A stretch of 64,000 bases of DNA, taken from NCBI GenBank assembly GCA_001683845.1, contig LXQI01000001.1:23376-87375 (forward strand). The letters run 5' to 3'. This DNA is from Erythrobacter sp. ANT-B3C2 (GTDB lineage: Bacteria > Pseudomonadota > Alphaproteobacteria > Sphingomonadales > Sphingomonadaceae). Under the pieces are notes generated by a model. The model did no database searches. It saw only the letters and a program-made list of their open reading frames with translations, and was not told the origin of the DNA. This document shows positions 42,362-50,741 of this stretch, piece by piece (the stretch's first letter is position 1; each line of letters begins with the position of its first letter). A program made the position numbers and the translations under genes.

Positions 42362-45300
42362 ATGGCCGAGGATGCCGGAGAAGACGCCCCGACCCGGCAC
42401 ACGAGCCAGCGAACGGGCCATAGGGCCGGCTGGTGGGGCGCGGCCGTGCTCCTGCTGCTGGTAGTGGCGGCGCTGGCGGGCATTTGGCTCAGCCGCGAGC
42501 GGATCGCCAGCGACGTGATCGCCGAGGCGCTGACCGAGCGCGGAATCGAGGCGCGCTACGAGATCGTCAGCATCGGCCCGGACAGCGCGGTGCTGCGCGA
42601 CATCGTGATCGGCGACCCGGCCCGGCCCGACCTCACGGTGGAGCGCGCCACCGTGAACGTCCGCCACCGCTTCGGCTTTCCCGTTCTGGACGAGGTGCTG
42701 CTGGTCCGCCCGCGGCTGTACGGCAGCTGGCGCGAGGGGCGGTTCAGCTTCGGCGCGCTTGACCCGCTGATCTTCACCGATGGCGACGAGCCGTTCGAGC
42801 TGCCCGATCTCAGCCTTGGCATTGAGGATGGCGGCGCGCTGATCGAGACCGATTACGGCCGCGTGGGGCTGAGCCTCACCGGCAGCGGCTGGCTGCGGGG
42901 GGGCTTTCGCGGCGAGCTGGCGGCGGCGGCGCCCCGGCTGGCGTTGGGCGGCTGCGCGGTGGAACGGCCGACTTTGTACGGGATGGTGGCGATCACCAAT
43001 GCCCAGCCGGATTTCGCCGGCCCGCTGCGGCTGGCGCAGCTGGCCTGCCCCCAGAGTGGCGTGGCGCTGGCGGGCAGCACCCTGCAGTTGCAGCTGGGGG
43101 CGGATCGCCGGCTGGCGGTGATCGACGGGCGCGCGGCGCTTGAGCTGGGCGCGGCCGCGATGGGCGGAGCGAGCCTCGCGCGGACCACCGGCGATCTCGT
43201 CTTCACCTGGCGCGATACTGGGCTGGTCGCCCGCTACGATCTGGCGGGAACCGGGCTGGTGAGCCCGCAGGCCGGGTTCCGCCGCGTGGCGCTGGAGGGA
43301 TCGCTGCGGGCGATGCGGGATTTTGAGCGGATTGAACTCGATGCCGGGGTGCGTGCGGAGGACCTGCGGCTGGGCGACGGGCTCGATCGGGCGCTGGCCA
43401 GCGCGGCCGGCGCGACTGAGGAGACGCTGCTTGCGCCGCTGTTGCGGCAGGTGCGCGCTACGCTAGCACAACGCCTGCCGGGGAGCACGCTGGCGGGTGA
43501 ACTGATCGCGCGGCGAACCGGCGAGCGGCTCTCGCTGGTGGTGCCGGGGGCGCGATTGCAGACCGGGGGGGGCGAGACGCTGCTGGCGCTCTCGCGCTTC
43601 CAGCTGGCCAGCGAAGGGGCAGAACGGCCCAGTTTTGCAGGTAATTTCGCCACCGGCGGCGCTCTGCCGCGCATCGCCGCGCGGCTGGAGCGTGAGGGCG
43701 GCGGCACGACGCTGACGGCCAGCATGGCGCCCTATGCGGCGGGCTCGTCGCGCCTTGCCATTCCGCGGCTGACGGGGCGGCTTGCTGCCGATGGCTCGCT
43801 CACCTTCGCCGGCGAGGTGGCCGCGACCGGCCCGCTGCCCGGTGGGCGGGCGCAGGGGTTGGAGCTGCCGGTTTCGGGCAGCTGGTCCGATGCCGGGCTG
43901 GTGCTGTGGCGCGAATGCACCGAGCTGCGCTTCGAGCAGCTGCGCTATGCCAACCTCACGCTCGATGGGCGGCGACTGACTTTGTGCCCGCCGCGCGGAC
44001 GGCCGATGGTGCGCAGCGGTCCCCAGGGCCTGGAAATCGCCGCGGGAGCGCCCTCGCTGCGGCTGAGCGGGATGCTGGGCGGGACGCCGATTGTGCTCGA
44101 TAGCGGCCCGGTCGGCTTCGCGGTGCCCGGCGTGCTGACCGCCCAACGGCTCAACGTGGCGCTCGGCCCGGCCGATACCGCCACGCGCTTCGCCGTGACC
44201 GACCTCACCGCCCGCATCGGGGACGAGATCGCCGGCAGCTTCGCCGGGACCGACGTGCTGCTGTACTCCGTCCCGCTGGATTTGCGCGATGCGACCGGCG
44301 AGTGGCGCTATGCGGGCGGGCGCTTCACCATCGAAGGCGGATCGTTCCGGCTGGAAGACCGCCGGGTGGAGGCGCCGCGCTTCAACCCGATGATCGCGCG
44401 CGATGGCGTGCTGGTGCTGGAGGACAATCGGATCACCGGTGAGGCCGTGCTGCGCGAGCCGGTGAGCGACCGCGTGGTGGCGCAGGTAGCGCTGGCTCAC
44501 GATCTGACCACCGGTACCGGCGGCGCGGATTTGGCGGTGGAGGGCCTAAGGTTCGACCGCGACCTTCAGCCCGTCGCGCTCAGCCCGCTGGCATTGGGCC
44601 TGGTGGCCAATGTGGATGGGGTGATCGACGGCAGCGGGCGGATCGACTGGAACGCGGAAGCGCTCACCAGCACCGGCAGCTTTTCGTCGAACGACCTGGA
44701 TTTCGCGGCCGCGTTCGGCCCAGTTGAAGGCGCTAGCGGAACGATCCGCTTCACGGACCTGATCGGCCTCACCACCGCGCCGGGGCAGGAGATCCGCGTG
44801 CGCTCGGTCAACCCCGGCATTGCGGTGGACGAGGGTGTCATCCGCCTGCAATTGCGCGGCGGCGAGGTGCTGGCGGTGGAGAGCGGCAGCTGGCCGTTCA
44901 TGGGTGGCACGCTGACCATCCGCCCGATCGAGCTCAATTTGGGCGTCGAGGAGGTGCGCGCCTATGTGTTCGAGATCCGCGGGCTGGAGGCGGCGCTGTT
45001 CGTGCAGCGCATGGAGGTGAGCAACCTCTCGGCCAGCGGCACCTTCGACGGCACAATCCCGATCGTGTTCGACAACGACGGCAACGGCAGCCTCGTGGGC
45101 GGCGTGCTGGTCTCCCGTCCGCCGGGCGGCAATCTGGCATATGTCGGCGAGCTGACCTACGAAGACCTCTCGACAATGGCCAATTTCGCCTTCGATTCGC
45201 TGCGCTCGCTCGATTACCGCGAGATGCGCATCCAGATGGATGGCTCGCTGACCGGCGAGATCGTCACCCGTGTGCAGTTCGAAGGGGTCAGCCAGGGCGA

Positions 45301-45568
45301 GGGCACCCGCAGCAACATCATCACCCGGCGGCTGGCCCGGCTGCCGATCCGCTTCCTCGTCAACATCCGCGCGCCGTTCTACACGCTGCTGGGCTCGATG
45401 CGCAGCCTGTACGACCCCGAGGCGATCCGCGACCCGCGCGAGCTGGGACTGATCGATGGGGAGGGCAATGCGATTCGCCAACAGGTGGAGAACCCGCCCC
45501 CGCCGGACACCGCCGAGGACCTTCTCGAAAAACTCATTCAGCCCCCCGAAAGCGAGCAACAGCCATGA
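42362..45568 (+). CDS. ydbH: YdbH-family AsmA-like intermembrane lipid-transport protein
   Basis: A 1068-residue protein with a short cytosolic N-terminus, one membrane anchor (WGAAVLLLLVVAALAGIWL) and a very long periplasmic beta-rich domain. Its start ALTERGIEARYEIVSIGPDSAVLRDI and its end (GNLAYVGELTYEDLSTMANFAFDSLRSLDYREM, then LVNIRAPFYTLLGSMRSLYDPEAI) are those of YdbH. In enterobacteria YdbH, with TamB and YhdP, forms a bridge carrying phospholipids from inner to outer membrane. The next two genes (YnbE, YdbL) are its usual partners. The ATG at 42362 was chosen because earlier codons overlap radC's leader. Its stop overlaps ynbE's start (ATGA). Confidence 0.9.
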   Translation: MAEDAGEDAPTRHTSQRTGHRAGWWGAAVLLLLVVAALAGIWLSRERIASDVIAEALTERGIEARYEIVSIGPDSAVLRDIVIGDPARPDLTVERATVNVRHRFGFPVLDEVLLVRPRLYGSWREGRFSFGALDPLIFTDGDEPFELPDLSLGIEDGGALIETDYGRVGLSLTGSGWLRGGFRGELAAAAPRLALGGCAVERPTLYGMVAITNAQPDFAGPLRLAQLACPQSGVALAGSTLQLQLGADRRLAVIDGRAALELGAAAMGGASLARTTGDLVFTWRDTGLVARYDLAGTGLVSPQAGFRRVALEGSLRAMRDFERIELDAGVRAEDLRLGDGLDRALASAAGATEETLLAPLLRQVRATLAQRLPGSTLAGELIARRTGERLSLVVPGARLQTGGGETLLALSRFQLASEGAERPSFAGNFATGGALPRIAARLEREGGGTTLTASMAPYAAGSSRLAIPRLTGRLAADGSLTFAGEVAATGPLPGGRAQGLELPVSGSWSDAGLVLWRECTELRFEQLRYANLTLDGRRLTLCPPRGRPMVRSGPQGLEIAAGAPSLRLSGMLGGTPIVLDSGPVGFAVPGVLTAQRLNVALGPADTATRFAVTDLTARIGDEIAGSFAGTDVLLYSVPLDLRDATGEWRYAGGRFTIEGGSFRLEDRRVEAPRFNPMIARDGVLVLEDNRITGEAVLREPVSDRVVAQVALAHDLTTGTGGADLAVEGLRFDRDLQPVALSPLALGLVANVDGVIDGSGRIDWNAEALTSTGSFSSNDLDFAAAFGPVEGASGTIRFTDLIGLTTAPGQEIRVRSVNPGIAVDEGVIRLQLRGGEVLAVESGSWPFMGGTLTIRPIELNLGVEEVRAYVFEIRGLEAALFVQRMEVSNLSASGTFDGTIPIVFDNDGNGSLVGGVLVSRPPGGNLAYVGELTYEDLSTMANFAFDSLRSLDYREMRIQMDGSLTGEIVTRVQFEGVSQGEGTRSNIITRRLARLPIRFLVNIRAPFYTLLGSMRSLYDPEAIRDPRELGLIDGEGNAIRQQVENPPPPDTAEDLLEKLIQPPESEQQP

Positions 45569-45801
45569 GCATTGCCAAATCGACCGGCCCACGTCCGAAT
45601 GCGCACAAGCCAAGCATGAGAAAGCGGGCAACCTGGTTGATGGTGTTATCCGCCGGAGGGGCCCTTGGCGGCTGCATTACGGTGAATGCGCCCGAGGAGC
45701 CGATCGTGATCGAGCTGAACATCAACATCAAGCAGGAAGTCATCTATCGTCTGGCCGCCGATGCGGGCAACACGATTGAAGAGAACCCGGACATATTCTG
45801 A
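45565..45801 (+). CDS. ynbE: YnbE-like lipoprotein
   Basis: A 78-residue lipoprotein. A signal region (LMVLSAGGALGGC) has its lipobox cysteine near residue 37. The short mature part ends ELNINIKQEVIYRLAADAGNTIEENPDIF, the near-invariant YnbE ending. YnbE is an outer-membrane lipoprotein that multimerises and docks YdbH to complete the lipid bridge. Two starts are possible: 45565, coupled to ydbH by an ATGA overlap, or 45616 (MRKRATWLMVLS), which would give a more ordinary signal peptide. The extra N-terminal 17 residues are basic and could be tolerated. Confidence 0.88.
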   Translation: MSIAKSTGPRPNAHKPSMRKRATWLMVLSAGGALGGCITVNAPEEPIVIELNINIKQEVIYRLAADAGNTIEENPDIF

Positions 45802-46205
45802 TGAGAACCACCATGATTACTCGCACCCTGCGCCTTTCCGTCCTTGCCGCATCGGGGGCCGTGCTTGCGCTTGCGCTGGCTGGCCCGGCGCAAGCCCAGC
45901 GCGACCCGGGCTACGAGGCGGCGCGTGCGAGCGGCCAGGTGGGCGAGCGGACCGATGGCTATCTCGGCTTCACCGGCAGCCCGGATGCGGGCCTGCGCAA
46001 GGTGGTGGACGACATCAACATCAAGCGTCGCGCGCTCTATGCACAAAAGGCGCAGGCCGCCCGGGCCACGCTGGAGGAATATGCCTTTACCGCCGGCTGC
46101 CTCGCGATTGCCCGCACCGCCCCGGGCGAGCGCTACCAGGCGCCCGACGGCAGCTGGCAGGTGCGCGGAAGCGGCCTGCCGGTGCGTGATCCCCGCTGCC
46201 CTTAA
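45801..46205 (+). CDS. ydbL: YdbL family (DUF1318) periplasmic protein
   Basis: A 134-residue exported protein with a signal peptide (LRLSVLAASGAVLALALA, cut after AQAQ) and a DUF1318 domain: RASGQVGERTDGYLGFTG near residue 43, DINIKRRALYAQKA, and AGCLAIARTAPGERYQAPDG with GLPVRDPRCP at the end. YdbL is the periplasmic third partner of YdbH-YnbE and is proposed to control YnbE multimerisation. The ATG shares its first base with the last base of the ynbE stop (TGATG), giving a tightly coupled three-gene operon. Confidence 0.9.
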   Translation: MRTTMITRTLRLSVLAASGAVLALALAGPAQAQRDPGYEAARASGQVGERTDGYLGFTGSPDAGLRKVVDDINIKRRALYAQKAQAARATLEEYAFTAGCLAIARTAPGERYQAPDGSWQVRGSGLPVRDPRCP

Positions 46206-46358
46206 GCGTATAGGCTGCGGTTTCGGAGATCGGTGCGGGGCTGCGGCCGATCGCGGAGCGCTGCGGTTGACTCGGGTATGACCCCCGTCTAACGGGGCGG
46301 CGCCCTCGGCGGGCAGTGCCGTTGCCCGTGCTGCACCTCCCCTCACAAGGAGTCTGGC

Positions 46359-46685
46359 ATGAGCGACGATCAGCCCGCACGGGAGCCCATCGGCGAGGAT
46401 TCGCGGATCGAAGCGCTCGAACAGCGGCTCCGCGCCGCTCATGAGCGTGAGATCGAGCGCAACCGGCCGCAGGTCAAGGGAACCGATGCCTCCTACAGGC
46501 TCGGCAACCGGGTGCTTGCGGAATTGCTCGGCGGGCTACTCGGCGGTGCGGTGATCGGCTGGGTGATCGACCTGTTCGCCGGCACCGAGCCCTGGGGCCT
46601 GTTGGTGATGCTGTTCCTCGGGATCGTCGTTGCCTTCAGGAACATCTTCCGGATCGCGAACCGGCCCCCGCCTGACCCAAGCTAG
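46359..46685 (+). CDS. atpI: ATP synthase accessory protein AtpI/AtpZ
   Basis: A 108-residue inner-membrane protein. A charged N-terminus (EQRLRAAHEREIERN) leads to two hydrophobic helices (LAELLGGLLGGAVIGWVIDLF and WGLLVMLFLGIVVAFRNIFR), the AtpI-like layout. In other bacteria AtpI helps assemble the c-ring. The leader CACAAGGAG gives a good Shine-Dalgarno. It is first in the F0 cluster, 50 nt upstream of atpB, as in other alphaproteobacteria where atpI-atpB-atpE-atpF'-atpF is separate from the F1 genes. Confidence 0.9.
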   Translation: MSDDQPAREPIGEDSRIEALEQRLRAAHEREIERNRPQVKGTDASYRLGNRVLAELLGGLLGGAVIGWVIDLFAGTEPWGLLVMLFLGIVVAFRNIFRIANRPPPDPS

Positions 46686-46735
46686 GGGCAGGAGGGGCGC
46701 CGAACCCGCATATTGCGCAGAGGTTTAGGGGCAAG

Positions 46736-47524
46736 GTGGCAGCCGACACGGCCAAGGTCGACCCGATGTACCAGTTCACGATCGAGCCGCTGTTCGGCTC
46801 TGCGAACTGGGAGCTGGCGGGCTACAACATTGCCTTCACCAACAGCGCGTTGTGGATGGTGATCACCACGGTTCTGCTGTGGCTGTTCGTGCTGGGCGGC
46901 ATGAAGCGCGAACTGGTGCCCGGCCGCTGGCAGATGGCGGTGGAGAGCTTCACCGGCTTCATCGACGACATGCTGGCGGCCAATGTGGGCCCAGCCGGGC
47001 GCAAGTATGTGCCCTATATTTTCTCGCTGTTCATGTTCATCCTGTTCGCCAATCTGCTCGGGCTGCTGCCGCTGGGGTTGGTGGGTGTGCATCCGTTCAC
47101 CTTCACCAGCCACTTCACCGTCACCGGCGTGCTGGCGATCATGAGCTTCTCCATCGTGCTGATCGTGGGCTTTGCCCGGCACGGCTTGCATTTCTTCAGC
47201 CTGTTCGTGCCCCACGGCACGCCCTGGCCGATGATCCCGATCATCGCCCCGATCGAGCTGATCTCGTTCATGGTGCGCCCTTTCAGCCTGGCCCTGCGGC
47301 TGTTCGTGGCGATGATGGCCGGGCACGTGCTGCTCAAGGTGCTCTCCAGCTTCGTCATCAGCGGCGGCAATGCGGGGATCGGCTATGGCATCCTCATCGG
47401 CCTGCCGAGCCTGGCGCTGATGATCGGCATCAGCGCGCTGGAGATCCTGGTTGCGGGCATCCAGGCCTATGTCTTCGCGCTGTTGACCTCGCTTTATATC
47501 AACGACGCCGAAAACCTTCACTGA
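46736..47524 (+). CDS. atpB: F0 ATP synthase subunit a
   Basis: A 262-residue proton-channel subunit. GTG (46736) is the start, giving VAADTAKVDPMYQFTIEPLFG, the usual alphaproteobacterial opening. At least five transmembrane helices are visible. The essential arginine lies in EFLISFMVRPFSLALRLFVAMMAGHVLL-type context, here LISFMVRPFSLALRLFVAMM near residue 183, and the C-terminal PSLALMIGISALEILVAGIQAYVFALLT is typical. It works with the c-ring to translocate protons. It is followed after 26 nt by atpE. Confidence 0.96.
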   Translation: MAADTAKVDPMYQFTIEPLFGSANWELAGYNIAFTNSALWMVITTVLLWLFVLGGMKRELVPGRWQMAVESFTGFIDDMLAANVGPAGRKYVPYIFSLFMFILFANLLGLLPLGLVGVHPFTFTSHFTVTGVLAIMSFSIVLIVGFARHGLHFFSLFVPHGTPWPMIPIIAPIELISFMVRPFSLALRLFVAMMAGHVLLKVLSSFVISGGNAGIGYGILIGLPSLALMIGISALEILVAGIQAYVFALLTSLYINDAENLH

Positions 47525-47550
47525 CTTGTTTCTTTTCAAGGAGTTATACC

Positions 47551-47775
47551 ATGGACGCTGAAGCCGCCAAGCTGTTGGGTGCCGGATTTGCCGCAATCGG
47601 TGCCGGCCTTGCCTCGATCGGCGTGGGCAATGTTTTCGCCAAGTTCCTTGAAGGCGCGCTGCGCAATCCGGGTGCTGCCGACGCGCAGCAGGGCCGCCTG
47701 TTCATCGGCTTCGCCGGTGCCGAGCTGCTCGGCCTGCTGGCCTTCGTCATCGCCGCGCTGCTGATCTTCCAGTAA
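47551..47775 (+). CDS. atpE: F0 ATP synthase subunit c
   Basis: A 74-residue hairpin of two hydrophobic helices. The first helix has the glycine-rich GAGFAAIGAGLASIGVG. The polar loop reads FLEGALRNPGA, and the second helix holds the proton-carrying glutamate in GFAGAELLGLLAFVIAALL near residue 58. A strong Shine-Dalgarno AAGGAG lies 7 nt before the ATG, consistent with the high stoichiometry of c over other subunits. A stable hairpin occurs in the spacer after the gene. Confidence 0.97.
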   Translation: MDAEAAKLLGAGFAAIGAGLASIGVGNVFAKFLEGALRNPGAADAQQGRLFIGFAGAELLGLLAFVIAALLIFQ

Positions 47776-47830
47776 GGCGCTCTGGTTCGGCCCTGCCCGG
47801 TGATCCGGGCCGGACCGCGCCAGTCTTACC

Positions 47831-47857
47831 GCGCGAGGGCCTTTCGCCTCCTCGCGC
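47831..47857 (+). promoter_or_regulatory. Stem-loop in the atpE-atpF' spacer
   Basis: Inverted repeat GCGCGAGG/CCTCGCGC with an 11-nt loop, about 55 nt after the atpE stop, no T-run. It may protect the 3' end of an atpE-containing mRNA after processing, raising c-subunit synthesis. Confidence 0.5.
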
Positions 47858-47902
47858 CCGCGGCGGGCCCTCGGGCCCATCCTCCTGCCTGGTAACACCC
47901 CA

Positions 47903-48397
47903 ATGCCTCAGATCGAACAGCTCGCAGCAACCTATTCCAGCCAGATCTTCTGGCTGCTGATCACCTTCGGGCTGGTGTTCTTCATCGTCGGCCGGGGCAT
48001 GGTGCCGCGGGTGATGAACACGGTCGCCCTGCGGGACGACCAGATCGCCGGGGACCTTGCCGCCGCGCAAGCCGCGCGCGACGAGGCCGATGCGCGCGAG
48101 GCGGACTGGCGCCAGCGTGAAAACGAGAACCGCGCCGCGGCACAAGCGCTGGTGGGCGAGGCCAAGCTGGCTTCGGGGGCCGAAACCGAGGCCAAGCTGG
48201 CCGTGGCACAGCAGCGCGTCGATGCCCGGCTGGTCGAGGCCGAGCAGCGCATCTCGGGGGCGCGAGACGCCGCGATGCAGGAAATTGAGGCGGTGGCGAG
48301 CAGCGCGGCGCAGGATATCACCCAACGCCTCGCCGGCATTGCCGTGCCCCCGGAAAGCGCCCAGGCGGCGGTCAGAAGGGCACTGGCCGATGGCTGA
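47903..48397 (+). CDS. atpF2: F0 ATP synthase subunit b'
   Basis: A 164-residue peripheral-stalk subunit. One N-terminal helix (SSQIFWLLITFGLVFFIVGRGMVPRV) is followed by a long Ala/Glu/Arg-rich coiled coil. The first motif MPQIEQLAATYSSQIFWLL is that of the alphaproteobacterial b' subunit, which pairs with b as a heterodimer. The last 8 nt overlap the start of atpF, so the two are translationally coupled. Confidence 0.92.
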   Translation: MPQIEQLAATYSSQIFWLLITFGLVFFIVGRGMVPRVMNTVALRDDQIAGDLAAAQAARDEADAREADWRQRENENRAAAQALVGEAKLASGAETEAKLAVAQQRVDARLVEAEQRISGARDAAMQEIEAVASSAAQDITQRLAGIAVPPESAQAAVRRALADG

Positions 48398-48998
48398 GAC
48401 AAACATTGTGCTTCCTCAGGCGTCCCCGGACGCTCCCGAGGTCTTTGCTACGACCGCGGCCGATCCCGCGCTGAACGCTGTGGTGGAGCAGGGCAGCGCC
48501 GGCACGCATATCGAACCCGAACTGCTCGGGCTCGCGCCCTACCAGTGGGTGGCGGTGTCGATGATGCTGCTGATCCTGATCGCTATTTTCGGTGCCAAGG
48601 TGCACCGGACCATCGCGCGCGGGCTGGACGGCAAGATCGCCGCGATCCGCAGCCAGCTGGACGAGGCCAAGGCCCTGCGCGCCGAGGCCGAGGCGCTGCG
48701 CGGCGAGTATGCCGCCAAGATCGCCAATGCCGAAAAGGATGCCGCCGCCATGCTCGAAAACGCCCGCGCCGAGGCCGCGGCGATCGTCGACAAGGCCGAG
48801 GTCGACAGCGCGGCGATCATCCGCCGCCGCGAGCGGATGGCTGAGGCAAAGATCGCCACCGCCGAGCGCAGCGCGATTGACGAATTGCGCGCGCGCACCG
48901 CCATGGCCGCTACGGCTGCGGCGCGCGGCCTCATCGCCGAGCGCCATCACGCCGAGGCCGATCGACAGCTGGTCGACGAGGCGATCGCCCACCTCTGA
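48390..48998 (+). CDS. atpF: F0 ATP synthase subunit b
   Basis: A 202-residue peripheral-stalk subunit. The membrane helix (QWVAVSMMLLILIAIFGAKV) starts only at about residue 52, and a Pro/Ala/Glu-rich N-terminal extension precedes it, longer than in the enterobacterial b (about 156 residues total). The remainder is a charged coiled coil (EAKALRAEAEALRGEYAAK, TAERSAIDELRARTAMAA) that contacts F1 delta/alpha. It overlaps atpF' by 8 nt and ends the F0 operon. F1 genes are not in the window. Confidence 0.9.
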   Translation: MAETNIVLPQASPDAPEVFATTAADPALNAVVEQGSAGTHIEPELLGLAPYQWVAVSMMLLILIAIFGAKVHRTIARGLDGKIAAIRSQLDEAKALRAEAEALRGEYAAKIANAEKDAAAMLENARAEAAAIVDKAEVDSAAIIRRRERMAEAKIATAERSAIDELRARTAMAATAAARGLIAERHHAEADRQLVDEAIAHL

Positions 48999-49078
48999 TC
49001 GCCGCCGCCCGGTCGCTCCGGGGCGGAACCGAACCGGGCAAACGGGCGCTTCCCCCTTATAACGATGGGGGAAAACAC

Positions 49079-49693
49079 ATGGCGGTCACCGCGATTGCGA
49101 TCAATTGCACTCTCAAGTCCGTGGGCGGCGAGGAAAGCTCGACCGACCGGATGATCGGGCTGCTCGCCGAGGCGTTCGGCGAACATGATGTCCGGTTGGC
49201 CGAGACGCTGCGCATCGTGGATTACAACGTGCTTCCGGGCGTCACCTCCAACGAGGGCGAAGGGGACGAATGGCCCGAACTGCGCGAGCGTATCCTCACA
49301 CACGATATCCTGGTGTTCGGCGGGCCGATCTGGATGGGGCAGATCAGCTCGGTGGCCAAGCGCGTGCTCGAGCGAATGGACGCATTCCTCTCCGAAACCG
49401 ACGAGGCGGGCCGCATGCCGAGTTACGGAAAGGTGGCGGTGGCGGCGATCGTGGGCAACGAAGATGGGGCCCACTTTTCCAGCGCGCAGCTGTTCCAATC
49501 GCTCAACGACACGGGCTGGACCATTCCTGCGGTCGCCGCCTGCTACTGGGTAGGCGAGGCGATGGGCGCGACCGACTTCAAGGAGTTGGACGAGATCCCC
49601 GCGAAGGTAAGCGAGACGGTGGCGATGGTGGCGGGCAATGCCGCGCATCTGGCGAAGCTGTTGAAGGACAACCCCTACCCGGGGCAGGGCTGA
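49079..49693 (+). CDS. NAD(P)H-dependent FMN reductase / flavodoxin-like protein
   Basis: A 204-residue flavodoxin-fold protein. It starts AVTAIAINCTLKSVGGEESST, where the phosphate-binding loop would hold FMN. ILTHDILVFGGPIWMGQISSVAKRVLERMD near residue 75 is the conserved 'G.P...G..S...K...DR' element of NADPH-dependent FMN reductases. VGNEDGAHFSSAQLFQSLND follows. The natural electron acceptor is unknown; relatives reduce quinones or act in multimeric flavodoxin-type roles. It stands alone, 80 nt downstream of the atp operon and convergent with gloB. Confidence 0.85.
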   Translation: MAVTAIAINCTLKSVGGEESSTDRMIGLLAEAFGEHDVRLAETLRIVDYNVLPGVTSNEGEGDEWPELRERILTHDILVFGGPIWMGQISSVAKRVLERMDAFLSETDEAGRMPSYGKVAVAAIVGNEDGAHFSSAQLFQSLNDTGWTIPAVAACYWVGEAMGATDFKELDEIPAKVSETVAMVAGNAAHLAKLLKDNPYPGQG

Positions 49694-49725
49694 CGTTGCG
49701 CTCCGGCGTTACGAAAGGCGTCGCG

Positions 49726-50502
49726 CTAGAAGCTGTCCTTGGCGGCCCGGAGCGCGGCGAAGGTTTCGTGGGGGGCCGCGCCGCCCCAGCGTTGCTGCAT
49801 TGCCAGATCGTCCGCCCGCAGGAACGGGTTGGTGGCCAGTTCTCGGGCGAGCGGGAACGGCACCGTGGGCTCGCCTGCCATGCGGCGCTGCTCGATTTCA
49901 CGGGCATAGAGCGCCAGCGACTCGTTCCCGGGATCGGCGTAGAGTGCGAAGCGCGCGTTGGCAGCGGTGTATTCATGCGCGCAATAGAGCGTAGTGGCGG
50001 CGGGTAGCGCCTTGAGGCGCGAGAGGCTCTGCCAGAACTGCGGCGCATCGCCTTCGAACATCCGTCCGCAGCCCAGTGCGAACAGCGAATCTCCTACGAA
50101 GGCGATCCCCGCCTCGGGCAGATGGTAGGCGACGTGGCCCAGCGTGTGCCCGCCGACATCGATCACCTCGGCCCGCCAATTGCCCAGCATCACCGTGTCG
50201 CCTTGCGCCACCGTGCGGTCGACCCCCGCGATCCGCTGCGCCTCGGCGGCGGGGGCGACGATGGTGCAGGCGCCCCAGCGCTCGCGGGCGGCGGCCTTGA
50301 TCGCTGCGTTTCCGCCCGCATGATCGGGGTGCCAGTGCGTGTTCCAGATCTGGCTGATCCGCCAGTCCCTCGCCGCGGCCTCACGCAGATAGGGCTCTGC
50401 CGCGGGCGTATCGATGCAGGCGGTCTCTCCGCTCGCCGGATCGTGCAGGAGGAAGCCGTAATTGTCCGTAAGGCAGGGGAATAGGTGGACCTGAAGGCTC
50501 AT
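49726..50502 (-). CDS. gloB: Hydroxyacylglutathione hydrolase (glyoxalase II)
   Basis: A 258-residue metallo-beta-lactamase-fold enzyme that releases D-lactate and glutathione from S-lactoylglutathione. The start is MSLQVHLFPCLTDNYGFLLHD. The metal motif THWHPDH is at residues 55-61, GHTLGHVAYHLPEAGIAFVGDSLFALGCGR carries the next ligands, and YCAHEYTAANARFA gives the C-terminal histidine and glyoxalase-II signature. The HAGRP-type C-terminal domain follows, with LATNPFLR near the end. The frame extends upstream to 50613 but homologues start at MSLQ. Confidence 0.95.
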   Translation of the reverse strand: MSLQVHLFPCLTDNYGFLLHDPASGETACIDTPAAEPYLREAAARDWRISQIWNTHWHPDHAGGNAAIKAAARERWGACTIVAPAAEAQRIAGVDRTVAQGDTVMLGNWRAEVIDVGGHTLGHVAYHLPEAGIAFVGDSLFALGCGRMFEGDAPQFWQSLSRLKALPAATTLYCAHEYTAANARFALYADPGNESLALYAREIEQRRMAGEPTVPFPLARELATNPFLRADDLAMQQRWGGAAPHETFAALRAAKDSF

Positions 50503-50648
50503 GTCAGCTGTCTCTTCCTCAGGGAACTGCGCGGAATGAAGGGCGGGATTGCCAGCCAGGAATGGTGGCTTCGTTCGTACCCCGAACTGTGGGGCAGGGG
50601 AAAGACCGGCCAAGCGAGCGTGCCCACTTTGATGCCAATGCGCTGACC

Positions 50649-50694
50649 GCGAGAAAGGCCCGCCTGCTCGGGAGAGCGGGCGGGCCTTTCTCGC
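50649..50694 (-). terminator. Intrinsic terminator of rpsA
   Basis: Stem GAAAGGCCCGCC/GGCGGGCCTTTC extended to GCGAG/CTCGC, loop about 12 nt, T-rich on both strands. It lies 48 nt downstream of the rpsA stop on the minus strand and could also stop transcription from the other side. Confidence 0.85.
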
Positions 50695-50741
50695 TGTTCC
50701 AGGGCTCAGCCGGGCACTTGTGCGCCGGGGCCTTGCGCGGC

